Part shown: positions 17,169 through 24,671 of the stretch, one piece after another
How positions within the stretch are numbered: position 1 is the stretch's first letter
Layout: every line of letters starts with the position of its first letter
Assembly: GCA_947456185.1 (NCBI GenBank)
Contig: CANGPW010000024.1
Coordinates: 1 to 35,038, forward strand
Reading direction: 5' to 3'
Length of the DNA: 35,038 nucleotides
Origin: Bacteroidota bacterium
Lineage (GTDB): Bacteria; Bacteroidota; Bacteroidia; UKL13-3
Position numbers and translations under genes: made by a program
Notes under the pieces: model-generated
Told to the model about the DNA's origin: nothing
Databases searched by the model: none
What the model saw: the letters and a program-made list of their open reading frames with translations, nothing else

Positions 17169-17224
17169 GTTGATAGGTTGAATTGTTAATTGGTTTTTTC
17201 AATCTTGTAATCTTGTAATCTTTC
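17169..17224 (+). repeat. Octanucleotide-period array
   Basis: Seven consecutive 8-base units fit in register. The first three are GTTGATAG, GTTGAATT and GTTAATTG. A T-rich unit follows, and the last three are AATCTTGT, AATCTTGT and AATCTTTC. The array fills the divergent gap before the small helical-protein gene. It differs from the 7-bp arrays elsewhere in the window by its period. Confidence 0.5.
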
Positions 17225-17259
17225 AATTTAAAAAACTAACTCCTATATTGCAACAAATT

Positions 17260-17736
17260 ATGCAATCGGCTTCGTTATCGGAAATAAAAAAAGAGTTACA
17301 AACTCTCCATCCTGCCCAATTAGTGGAACTTTGCACCAAACTTGCTAAGTATAAAAAAGACAATAAAGAGTTTTTAAATTACTTGCTTTTTCAAACACAT
17401 GATGAAGTTCAATTCGTTGAAAATGTAAAAGTTGAAATGTCTGATTTGTTTGAAGACATGAACACCTCTAATTTATATTTTGCAAAAAAAACAATTCGAA
17501 AAATACTTCGTTTAGCCAATAAACATGTAAAATATTCTGGCTTAGCAACTACCAATATTGAACTTTTAACACATTTTTGCAAAGCGCTAAACGATACCAA
17601 AATTGAATTTAGGAAAAGTCCTGTTCTGTATAATTTATACAAAGCACAACTCAAGAGAATCAATGATTCAATGAAAACTTTGCATGAAGATTTGCAATAC
17701 GATTACCAAAAAGAAATAGATTTATTAAGTAAATAA
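17260..17736 (+). CDS. Uncharacterised helical protein co-transcribed with miaE
   Basis: About 158 residues; I do not recognise a family with confidence. I chose the ATG at 17260 over an in-frame TTG 12 bases earlier. The chain looks almost entirely alpha-helical and charged (SLSEIKKELQTLHPAQLVELCTKLAKYKKDNKEF, then repeated helix-like segments with Lys/Glu/Leu). There is no signal peptide, membrane segment or metal motif. It ends nine bases before miaE, so the two are probably one operon. The opening resembles the SLxxLKKxLxxLxxxEL pattern of small DUF6155-type proteins, but that is a weak resemblance. Confidence 0.8.
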   Translation: MQSASLSEIKKELQTLHPAQLVELCTKLAKYKKDNKEFLNYLLFQTHDEVQFVENVKVEMSDLFEDMNTSNLYFAKKTIRKILRLANKHVKYSGLATTNIELLTHFCKALNDTKIEFRKSPVLYNLYKAQLKRINDSMKTLHEDLQYDYQKEIDLLSK

Positions 17737-17745
17737 AAATAAAAT

Positions 17746-18327
17746 ATGTTAGGTCTTAAACTTCCAACTGATCCGCGTTGGGTAAATATTGTAGAAAGTA
17801 ATTTAGAAGAAATATTAACCGACCATGCTTGGTGCGAGCAAAAAGCAGCAAGTAATGCCATTACTATTATTACATATAACCCCGAATTAACTGATTTGGT
17901 TGCCGATTTATTGGCATTGGTAAAAGAAGAAATTAGCCATTTTGAACAAGTTTTTGAAATCATAAAAGCACGTGGTTATACATTAGGCCGTGAACGAAAA
18001 GACAGTTATGTAAATGAACTCTATCAGTTTATTCAAAAAGGTGGAAGCCGCAGCGCTTCGTTTGTAGATAGAATGTTGTTTTCGGCCATGATTGAAGCCC
18101 GCAGTTGCGAACGTTTTAAAGTACTTTCTGAAAATATTGACGATGCAGAATTATCGAAATTTTATTATGAATTAATGGTTAGCGAAGCGGGTCATTACAC
18201 CACTTTTTTAACTTATGCACGAAAATATGGAAAAGAGGTAGATGTAGATAAACGCTGGAAAGAATGGCTAGAACATGAAGCAAAAGTAATTGCCAATTAT
18301 GGCAAAAAAGAAACGGTTCATGGGTAA
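17746..18327 (+). CDS. miaE: tRNA-(2-methylthio-cis-zeatin) hydroxylase MiaE
   Basis: A 193-residue ferritin-like diiron enzyme that uses O2 to hydroxylate the isopentenyl group of ms2i6A37 in tRNA. Iron-ligand candidates are E31 (WCEQKAAS), E62 and H65 (KEEISHFEQ), E117 (MIEARSCERF), and E147 and H150 (SEAGHYTTF). This is the paired E...ExxH layout of the family, at about its usual length of 190-200. The requirement for oxygen supports an aerobic lifestyle. MiaE needs MiaA and MiaB products, whose genes are not in the window. A terminator follows 24 bases downstream. Confidence 0.93.
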   Translation: MLGLKLPTDPRWVNIVESNLEEILTDHAWCEQKAASNAITIITYNPELTDLVADLLALVKEEISHFEQVFEIIKARGYTLGRERKDSYVNELYQFIQKGGSRSASFVDRMLFSAMIEARSCERFKVLSENIDDAELSKFYYELMVSEAGHYTTFLTYARKYGKEVDVDKRWKEWLEHEAKVIANYGKKETVHG

Positions 18328-18351
18328 ATTTTAATTGAATTGCTTCACCAC

Positions 18352-18384
18352 AAAAAAAGCCAACTAATTTCTCAGTTGGCTTTT
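18352..18384. terminator. Terminator between miaE and mscL
   Basis: GCCAACT (18359-18365) and AGTTGGC (18374-18380) form a seven-pair stem. Seven A precede it and four T follow. The A-tract also makes it usable from the minus strand for mscL. Confidence 0.75.
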
Positions 18385-18405
18385 ATATTTCAATTATAAA
18401 TCATT

Positions 18406-18708
18406 TTATGCTTGGTTGCGTTTCATTTTATTCATGGCTTTTATTATCATGAATAACACAAATGCTAGGAATAAAAAGTCCAATGTAATTTGAATAAAAT
18501 TACCATATTTTATTTCGGCTTCACCAATTTTATACGATAGTTTACTAAAGTCGTAACCCCCAATTAAAATACCTACAATTGGCATAATAATATCATTTAC
18601 TAAGGAGTCAACTATTTTTCCAAATGCTGCTCCAATAATCACACCAACTGCTAAGTCGATTACGCTGCCCCTCATGGCAAACTCTTTGAATTCTGATCCT
18701 AAACTCAT
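18406..18708 (-). CDS. mscL: Large-conductance mechanosensitive channel MscL (short C terminus)
   Basis: A 100-residue inner-membrane channel that opens under membrane tension. [43 protein letters not shown] (1-43) is the conserved amphipathic N-terminal helix plus pore-lining TM1. [29 protein letters not shown] (about 69-97) is TM2. The periplasmic loop between them is short. The protein stops almost directly after TM2, so the cytoplasmic helical bundle found in the roughly 136-residue E. coli channel is missing. It lies 32 bases downstream of the M1 peptidase gene on the same strand and may share its transcript. Confidence 0.93.
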   Translation of the reverse strand: MSLGSEFKEFAMRGSVIDLAVGVIIGAAFGKIVDSLVNDIIMPIVGILIGGYDFSKLSYKIGEAEIKYGNFIQITLDFLFLAFVLFMIIKAMNKMKRNQA

Positions 18709-18740
18709 AATGATTTTTGATTTGTTTTTTATTTAATAAA

Positions 18741-21700
18741 TTAAAAACATCTATTTATTCCAAACTGCCACCTGAATATGATATTGTCACTATCTACATA
18801 AGGCACATTTGTTAAATACATTGGCATGTCAAAACGAATGGTTAAAGGTTTAATACCATCAAAATAACTCCAACGTTTAATGGTTAATGCAAATCCTGGT
18901 CCTGCACTTGCCAATAAATTAGTTGTTATGATACTGGTTTGTGAATTGCTTTCAGATATTTTAGCGGCATTGCTTTTTAAAATTCCAGCATCTAAAAACA
19001 AGTAACTATCCAAATGTAAATTCTTGAAAATTCCTCGTGCAGGTATGTTAAAATACTTGTCGTAATCCAACTCCAAACTTACTGAAGCACCCGAATTTCC
19101 TTTATATAAAAAGTATTGATCAATGCCATTATTTACTGGTAATAAATAACCTGCAAATCCTCTAATATTTAATCCTCCACCCATTTGAAAATGATTGGTA
19201 CTGGCTCCATAATCAAACCAACTTGCAGGTAAAATTCCAGCCGAACGCGTGAATTTGTTTTCCACCATTTCTTCCATATTTGCACCCGCCAAATATAACT
19301 GAGCTTCTGGTGCGGCATTGGTTCCACTCATGTATTGCGCAAAAATTCTTGTTTTTAATTCAAACTTTTTAAAGCTGTTATATTGTACTATATTTAAGTA
19401 CAAACTTGCATAATCAAAGTCGGAGAATATAGCTGAGGTTCGCATGCCAATTATTACTTTTCCAGCTCCAATTCCAATATTATAATTATGATCAATTTCT
19501 AAGTTCATAGTATTATTCCATTGGTCGTAACTGGTAATATCAGGATAAAAAGAAAGTCCGTTAATATTTATATTTGAATATGATGGTAAATAATATTTTT
19601 GAACCCTGCGCATGCTTTTTATATTTGCTTTATAAACTGTATTGTGAATGGTTTTATTGAACCCAATTTTATTCATGAACAAACCATCTAATAAACGTGA
19701 TTGTATATCAAAATCTAATTGCTTTGCAACTCGGTGGCGGTAACTTAATATAAAATGCGCAGGATAAATATTGCTACTTTTCTTATAAGATTCCTCATTG
19801 TAATTATTAGCCAAAGCAGTGTTATACCAAGTGGTAAATGAAAATACATGTTTCTGGTTCATGTAATTTCCGTTTAAATGTAAACCTACTTTTACACCAT
19901 CGTAATTATTATACCAAACATCTGGTCGCCATTTTAAAATATAATGTTTTCTGTCCATTGAGTTACTAATTTGATGATCGAAAGTTAATAGAATTGGACA
20001 TTTTAAACTGTTGTCTAATTGGTTGATATCAGCCAGTCGGTAACTTGGGTCTATTTGAATATTGGTTATTTTGCTGCCTGCTGGCAATGTGATTTTAGCC
20101 GTGTAAGTTTCATTTAATATTCCCCAACCTTTCCAAGTTGGAAGTATCGTTGCATTTGTTTTTTTAGCGAAATAAGTATTAGGAATTAAAAATTTAAAAC
20201 TTGAATCTTTGGTATAAACTGTAAAGTCAACTGGCATTTGCATTTGACCTTTGCGTTCAAATTGTATCTCAAAATTTGAACCTTTATTAACTCCATCAAC
20301 CTTATTAACCATCTTAACTTTATCAACCGAATAATCAGTGTGCTTACTTGTTTCTAACCATTGGTCAAAAAACCAGTTCAAATCTGTTTTCGAATATTGA
20401 ATAATACTTGCCCTGAAATCTTCAAAATAGGGGTGAGCCATTTTCCATTGGTTAAAATAATGCTGCATTGATTTTTGAAACAAATCTTCACCCAATACAT
20501 ATTGTAAATTATATAACATGGTAGCAGTTTTATAATACACATTTCCATAACCACCTCCATGATTCAATGCGCCATTAAAGTCATCGCTATGAGTGTTTAG
20601 TGATGGATCATCATCATTGATGGCATCTCGAACATATCCCAAATATACATTTTGGTCTAATAAAGGTAAAGGTCTGTAATATTTTTTAATGTACTTATTT
20701 TTTGTATTCACAATTGGATTTTCTTGAAACAATCTGCTCATGCTCCAATGTGTTAAAAATTGGGTAAATCCTTCATCTAAACTTGCTCTATAAGTTTCGT
20801 TATTTCCCACCATTCCAAAAAACCAATTATGGCCAATTTCATGTGCAAACAAACCATAATATCCTGGACTTCTTCCGCCATCTAAAGTAATCATTGGGTA
20901 TTCCATGCCATCTGCTGCATCGGCCACAATCATTTTTGGATAAGCATATACGCCAATATCATTGCTATAAAGTTCTATTATTTTGGAACAAAACATAGCC
21001 GCATCTTGCCAACCACTTGCATGTGGTTCTTGCACCAAAGCTATGCAACGAACAATTCTATTATTGTCGTTTTTTAAGGGTAATTGAACTTCTCCAATTC
21101 TATATGTAGGATCTGCACTCCAAGCTATGTCATGTGTGTTTACTGATCTGAACTTCCATGTTTTTATACTTCCATCACGTTTTATAATGGTAGAATCTGG
21201 CGCTGAATCCCATGGTTTTTTAGCAAAATTCTTTAAGTCCAATTTTTCTCTAAGTGCCGTTGGTAATACTTCATTTTCATTTTGCAATTCTCCTGTTCCG
21301 TCTAAAATATAATTATTGGGGAAGGATAATTCTAATTCAAATTGACCAAAGTCGCCATAAAATTCTTTGCCTAAATGTTGGTCAGTTTCCCAGCCAAACT
21401 TTCTGTCGTAAACACAAATACGCGGATACCAATGTACACCATTGAAATGTTTATTTCCCCATGCATCTTTATACATTTTCATGCGTCTGCGTTGGTTTCC
21501 ACCATCGTCAAAATAGGTTTTAAAGTTTAAATTAAATGTGCATTGCCCGTTGGGCAAAACAGGTTCGGTTAACCAAACTTTGATAATGGAATTATCTAAA
21601 CTGGTTTTTAAATTTACACCATTTACTGATATGTTTTCAATGGTTGTTCCTTGTCCGTTAGCTTCATATTTTCCAAATTTTTGTTTAAAATTATTTGCTA

Positions 21701-22001
21701 AGTTCAAGTTTTCTAAATAAGCACCTTTTATAAATGCATTTTGGTATAAATGAAAATATACAAAAGCCAAAGTATCGGGCGAATTATTATAATAAGTCAG
21801 TTCTTCACTGGCTGTAATAATATCGGTTTTGTCGTCTATATTAGCTTTGATTTTATACAATACATCTTGTTGCCAATAAGCACCATTGGGCATTTTATTT
21901 TTCCAGTAATGAGGGTTTTGTGCGCTTCGGTATTCATAAGTTTGAGCCAATAAATTAGCACTTGTAATGCAAATAGCGATGAGTGTAAATATTTTTTTCA
22001 T
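18741..22001 (-). CDS. M1 family metallopeptidase fused to a C-terminal outer-membrane beta-barrel
   Basis: A 1,086-residue exported protein. A signal peptide covers residues 1-19. Residues about 45-570 are an M1 aminopeptidase: GMEYPM (365-370) corresponds to the GxMEN substrate motif, and the zinc site is H387-E-I-G-H391 with E410 in LDEGF. From about residue 690 to the end the sequence changes to alternating barrel strands (KHYILKWRPDVWYNNYDGVKVGLHLNG, and later repeats) and finishes with FRWQFGINRCF, a typical barrel-end strand with terminal Phe. This suggests a protease anchored in, or displayed by, the outer membrane. Typical M1 enzymes of 600-850 residues lack such a barrel, although long barrel-bearing versions do occur in Bacteroidota. 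Confidence 0.9.
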   Translation of the reverse strand: MKKIFTLIAICITSANLLAQTYEYRSAQNPHYWKNKMPNGAYWQQDVLYKIKANIDDKTDIITASEELTYYNNSPDTLAFVYFHLYQNAFIKGAYLENLNLANNFKQKFGKYEANGQGTTIENISVNGVNLKTSLDNSIIKVWLTEPVLPNGQCTFNLNFKTYFDDGGNQRRRMKMYKDAWGNKHFNGVHWYPRICVYDRKFGWETDQHLGKEFYGDFGQFELELSFPNNYILDGTGELQNENEVLPTALREKLDLKNFAKKPWDSAPDSTIIKRDGSIKTWKFRSVNTHDIAWSADPTYRIGEVQLPLKNDNNRIVRCIALVQEPHASGWQDAAMFCSKIIELYSNDIGVYAYPKMIVADAADGMEYPMITLDGGRSPGYYGLFAHEIGHNWFFGMVGNNETYRASLDEGFTQFLTHWSMSRLFQENPIVNTKNKYIKKYYRPLPLLDQNVYLGYVRDAINDDDPSLNTHSDDFNGALNHGGGYGNVYYKTATMLYNLQYVLGEDLFQKSMQHYFNQWKMAHPYFEDFRASIIQYSKTDLNWFFDQWLETSKHTDYSVDKVKMVNKVDGVNKGSNFEIQFERKGQMQMPVDFTVYTKDSSFKFLIPNTYFAKKTNATILPTWKGWGILNETYTAKITLPAGSKITNIQIDPSYRLADINQLDNSLKCPILLTFDHQISNSMDRKHYILKWRPDVWYNNYDGVKVGLHLNGNYMNQKHVFSFTTWYNTALANNYNEESYKKSSNIYPAHFILSYRHRVAKQLDFDIQSRLLDGLFMNKIGFNKTIHNTVYKANIKSMRRVQKYYLPSYSNININGLSFYPDITSYDQWNNTMNLEIDHNYNIGIGAGKVIIGMRTSAIFSDFDYASLYLNIVQYNSFKKFELKTRIFAQYMSGTNAAPEAQLYLAGANMEEMVENKFTRSAGILPASWFDYGASTNHFQMGGGLNIRGFAGYLLPVNNGIDQYFLYKGNSGASVSLELDYDKYFNIPARGIFKNLHLDSYLFLDAGILKSNAAKISESNSQTSIITTNLLASAGPGFALTIKRWSYFDGIKPLTIRFDMPMYLTNVPYVDSDNIIFRWQFGINRCF

Positions 22002-22052
22002 GTAGGCAATTATAGGATTTTTTTTTAAGTTTAATCAATGCTTATTCTGTCC

Positions 22053-22060
22053 TATTTTTG
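22053..22060 (+). promoter_or_regulatory. -7 promoter box for the sirtuin gene
   Basis: TATTTTTG matches TAnnTTTG. TTTA (22030-22033) sits 19 bases upstream at the -33 position with one mismatch. The predicted leader is about 16-23 bases. Confidence 0.5.
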
Positions 22061-22083
22061 CAAATATAAATTGAAGAAAAAGT

Positions 22084-22764
22084 ATGAAACAAAAACTAGC
22101 AGTTTTAAGTGGTGCTGGAATTAGTGCTGAAAGTGGTTTAAAAACTTTTAGAGACAGTGACGGACTTTGGGAAGGTTATCATGTAGAAGATGTGGCAACG
22201 CTTGTTGCTTGGCAAGCAAATATGCGTTTGGTACAAGATTTTTATAACCTTCGTAGGAAAAATGTTTTGGAAGCTAAACCTAACCAAGCGCATTTTTTAT
22301 TAAAGCAATTAGAAGAAAAATACGAGGTTCAAATCATCACTCAAAACGTTGATAATTTGCACGAACGTGCAGGAAGTTCATCTATTTTACACTTACACGG
22401 ACTCATTACTCAAGCCAAAAGTACATATGACGACAGCTTAATTTATGAAATAAAAGGCGAAGAAATATTAATGGGTGATAGGTGCGAATTTGGTTCACAA
22501 TTAAGGCCAAATATTGTTTGGTTTGGCGAAGCCGTTCCCAATATAGAACCAGCAACTAAGTTAGTAGAAGACGCAGATATAATGTTAGTAATTGGAACTA
22601 GTTTGCAGGTTTATCCAGCTGCAGGATTGGTTCAGTATTTTGATAAAAGAAAACAATTATATGTGATTGATCCTAAAAAAGTGCCTGTTTCTCGTACTCA
22701 AAATATTCATTTTATAGAGGCAAAAGCCACCGATGGAATGATAGAATTAATGAAATTGTTATAG
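22084..22764 (+). CDS. cobB: Sir2-family NAD-dependent protein deacylase (zinc cysteines missing)
   Basis: A 226-residue sirtuin. LSGAGISAESGLKTFRD (residues 8-24), TQNVDNLHERAG (86-97) and GTSLQV (171-176) are the NAD-binding motifs, and H105 in HLHG is the catalytic base. Y54 and R57 form the YxxR pair of SIRT5/CobB-type enzymes, which favours removal of succinyl or malonyl groups. The small zinc-binding module is degenerate: where CxxC pairs are expected (about 110-140) only C134 remains, before GSQLRPNIVWFGEAVP. Lysine deacylation could tune acyl-CoA enzymes, but no target can be named from this window. Confidence 0.93.
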   Translation: MKQKLAVLSGAGISAESGLKTFRDSDGLWEGYHVEDVATLVAWQANMRLVQDFYNLRRKNVLEAKPNQAHFLLKQLEEKYEVQIITQNVDNLHERAGSSSILHLHGLITQAKSTYDDSLIYEIKGEEILMGDRCEFGSQLRPNIVWFGEAVPNIEPATKLVEDADIMLVIGTSLQVYPAAGLVQYFDKRKQLYVIDPKKVPVSRTQNIHFIEAKATDGMIELMKLL

Positions 22765-22791
22765 AAAAACAGTGTCGTTTTTTTTAAGCGT

Positions 22792-22858
22792 TTCGACAAG
22801 CTCAACGACCAACGGTCACTGAGCTTGTCGAAGTGACACATCATTAATTAAATGATGT
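22792..22858. repeat. Palindromic REP-like element plus second hairpin
   Basis: TTCGACAAGCTCA (22792-22804) and TGAGCTTGTCGAA (22820-22832) are perfect 13-base inverted arms. An inner GACC/GGTC pair lies within the loop. The TTCGACAAGCTCA arm is a dispersed intergenic repeat I know from Bacteroidota genomes. A separate hairpin follows: ACATCATT (22838-22845), AATTA, AATGATGT (22851-22858). Together they could end transcription of the two convergent genes, although neither has a strong T-run. Confidence 0.7.
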
Positions 22859-22874
22859 AAAAATTAGAAAAATA

Positions 22875-23624
22875 TTAAAATTCCGGAGTAATTGTTTTTG
22901 ATTTTTTTCTTTTAAAATGCTCCATTGTTTGATAAATTTTATAACTCAAACCAATATTTATATTCAAACTTTCTAGTGCTTGCTCGTTTGACTTTGTGCT
23001 AATGATAGTACCTACTTGTCCACTAATATTGCTAACTCTAACATTGCCAAAATTTACTTTAGAGTAAAAATATTCAGCAAATCCTATCAATGATAATTGT
23101 GGCGAAATACTGTATTCAATTCCCGCTCCTAAACTCCAATAAATACTATTTGATTTGTTGCTAAGCACTTTAAAATAGGCTAAACTATCTGATATTGAGT
23201 ATTCGGGTGAGTTTACAAATAATTGACCTAATGAAACTTTTGAGAATCCTTTTATTTTACTTTTTAAAGGTGTAAAATAAAACAAAATACTTGCTCCAAA
23301 TCCTGATCCTGTATATGGTTTTAAGTAGGTGTAAACCAATTTTTGAGAGTAAATTATATTATTTTGACGTTCTATATTCTTTACATCAAAACCATTGTTA
23401 AGGTAAAGAAAACCTAAGCTAAAATTCAAACTGCTTTGCTTTAAAATTACGTAATCTAATTTTAAATTATAGCCATTCAATGCATGTCCGTTTGTATTGT
23501 CAGTAATATCTTTCCCTGAAAAAGGATTTAAAGGCATGGCCAATCCTCCTGTAAACATCATTTCTTGGGAGTTTGCTTGCAGTGTAAATTGGATGATAAA
23601 TAAAAAAAGCAATAGTTTCTTCAT
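22875..23624 (-). CDS. Predicted outer-membrane beta-barrel protein
   Basis: A 249-residue exported protein of unknown role. The signal peptide is residues 1-19 (MKKLLLFLFIIQFTLQANS, then QEMMF). The mature part alternates strand-like segments with Gly and aromatic residues: LKLDYVILKQSSLNFSLGFLYLNNGF, GFGASILFYFTP, SIYWSLGAGIEYSISPQLSLIGFAEYFYSKVNFG, and LNINIGLSYKIYQ. That pattern fits an 8-strand OMP_b-brl type barrel. Unusually, the last strand is not at the C terminus: about 20 basic residues (HFKRKKSKTITPEF) follow it, a short soluble tail. No partner gene is adjacent. Confidence 0.75.
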   Translation of the reverse strand: MKKLLLFLFIIQFTLQANSQEMMFTGGLAMPLNPFSGKDITDNTNGHALNGYNLKLDYVILKQSSLNFSLGFLYLNNGFDVKNIERQNNIIYSQKLVYTYLKPYTGSGFGASILFYFTPLKSKIKGFSKVSLGQLFVNSPEYSISDSLAYFKVLSNKSNSIYWSLGAGIEYSISPQLSLIGFAEYFYSKVNFGNVRVSNISGQVGTIISTKSNEQALESLNINIGLSYKIYQTMEHFKRKKSKTITPEF

Positions 23625-23781
23625 TTTTTTATTGCTGGTTACAGCTATAGGTCAAACAAATTTTATACTAAGTTGCTTAACAGGTTTAGTTTTTATTATT
23701 TTTAGGCTTTAAATTTCTTTTGCAAAGTAATTTAAAAATGGAAATAATTAATAGCAACGAAGATTAAAATATAGAATTTTT

Positions 23782-23816
23782 AAATTCAAAATTCAGCATA
23801 CAAAATTCAAAATTCC
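23782..23816 (+). repeat. Heptanucleotide repeat array upstream of lipoprotein gene
   Basis: Five 7-base units in register: AAATTCA twice, GCATACA, AAATTCA and AAATTCC. The array ends four bases before a perfect -7 box. Confidence 0.6.
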
Positions 23817-23820
23817 TTCC

Positions 23821-23828
23821 TATATTTG
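23821..23828 (+). promoter_or_regulatory. -7 promoter box directly before lipoprotein start
   Basis: TATATTTG matches TAnnTTTG perfectly and ends six bases before the ATG at 23835. No clear -33 TTTG is found 19-21 bases upstream, where the repeat array lies. If used, the transcript would be almost leaderless. Confidence 0.4.
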
Positions 23829-23834
23829 TATATC

Positions 23835-24518
23835 ATGAAATTTTATTTTAAAATATTCGGTATTGCTTGCATGCTTTCAATTGTTTCGTGTAGTAAAAAC
23901 AATTCCGAAACTACTGTAATAGATATTGATTACAGCTATTTTCCATTAGACAGTACAAAGCAATATTTGTATATAGTTGATAGCATTTCGTACAGTAATT
24001 CTACTACTGTCGATACCTTTCATTTTCACTTAAAAACACAATTTGCAAATAGTTTTATTGATTTAAATGGCACTAAAATTTGGCGCTTACAGCGATTTGC
24101 CAAATATAAAAATCAAGATAGTTTTAGTGAAATTGAAAATCATTTTGTACAGTTTAAAAACAATCAAATGATTTATACTGCCAATAATTTAAATTTTTTA
24201 AAGGCAGTTTTTCCGTTGAATAAAAACACGGTTTGGAACGGAAATTTATACAACACTGAATCACGAGTAAATACTAAAATAGATTTGCTAAATGAAAATT
24301 TTACCAATGTCGATACCACATTTACCTTTGCTTTAAAAATAAAAGAAAAGTTCAGCGAAGACTTTATTTTTAGTATTGAACAATGGAGTGTTTACCAAAA
24401 TAATAGAGGATTGGTTTATTATAAAAGTAAAAACATAGAAACACAAACCGACCAAAACGGAAAAGAAAGTAAATCAGGTTTTGATATTACTCAAAAGTTA
24501 GTTGGAGTGATGGAATAG
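23835..24518 (+). CDS. Hypothetical lipoprotein
   Basis: About 227 residues. I start it at the ATG at 23835 rather than the TTG nine bases earlier, because the TTG falls inside the -7 box. The signal sequence ends in the lipobox I16-V17-S18-C19, so C19 would be lipid-modified after cleavage by signal peptidase II. The mature protein is rich in beta-type segments (YSYFPLDSTKQYLYIVDSISYS, TKIWRLQRFAKYK, TVWNGNLYN, GLVYYKSKNIETQ). I do not recognise a named domain; it resembles other single-copy Bacteroidota lipoproteins beginning with a YFPLxxG-like strand. The cellular role is unknown. Confidence 0.8.
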   Translation: MKFYFKIFGIACMLSIVSCSKNNSETTVIDIDYSYFPLDSTKQYLYIVDSISYSNSTTVDTFHFHLKTQFANSFIDLNGTKIWRLQRFAKYKNQDSFSEIENHFVQFKNNQMIYTANNLNFLKAVFPLNKNTVWNGNLYNTESRVNTKIDLLNENFTNVDTTFTFALKIKEKFSEDFIFSIEQWSVYQNNRGLVYYKSKNIETQTDQNGKESKSGFDITQKLVGVME

Positions 24519-24550
24519 TTGTTTCAATAAAATAAAATTTTAAAAGTTTG

Positions 24551-24630
24551 GTTGTCATTTCGAGCATGCCAAAGCGTGAGTGGAAATTTATATAAGCAAA
24601 GAGATTGCTTCGTACCTCGTAATGACGAAC
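24551..24630. repeat. Dispersed-repeat-like element with inverted ends
   Basis: The segment opens GTCATTTCGAGC (24554-24565) and closes CCTCGTAATGAC (24615-24626). GTCATT and AATGAC are complementary ends. The middle (AGAGATTGCTTCGTACCTCG) closely resembles a widespread Bacteroidota intergenic repeat. It lies between convergent genes and has no coding capacity. Confidence 0.6.
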
Positions 24631-24643
24631 TAAAACATATCGC

Positions 24644-24671
24644 TATCAACTGACAACTATCAACTAAACAT
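24644..24671 (-). repeat. Heptanucleotide repeat array including the fdhA stop codon
   Basis: Plus-strand units TATCAAC, TGACAAC, TATCAAC and TAAACAT are in exact 7-base register. Read on the coding (minus) strand, the array runs across and directly after the TAG stop of the formate dehydrogenase gene, giving TTGATAG, TTGTCAG and TTGATAG. Confidence 0.6.

Noticed and set aside
22875-23624. Assignment to a PorP/SprF-type T9SS barrel
   Set aside because: Length and strand pattern are only generally similar and no family-specific motif is visible, so it stays a generic outer-membrane barrel.
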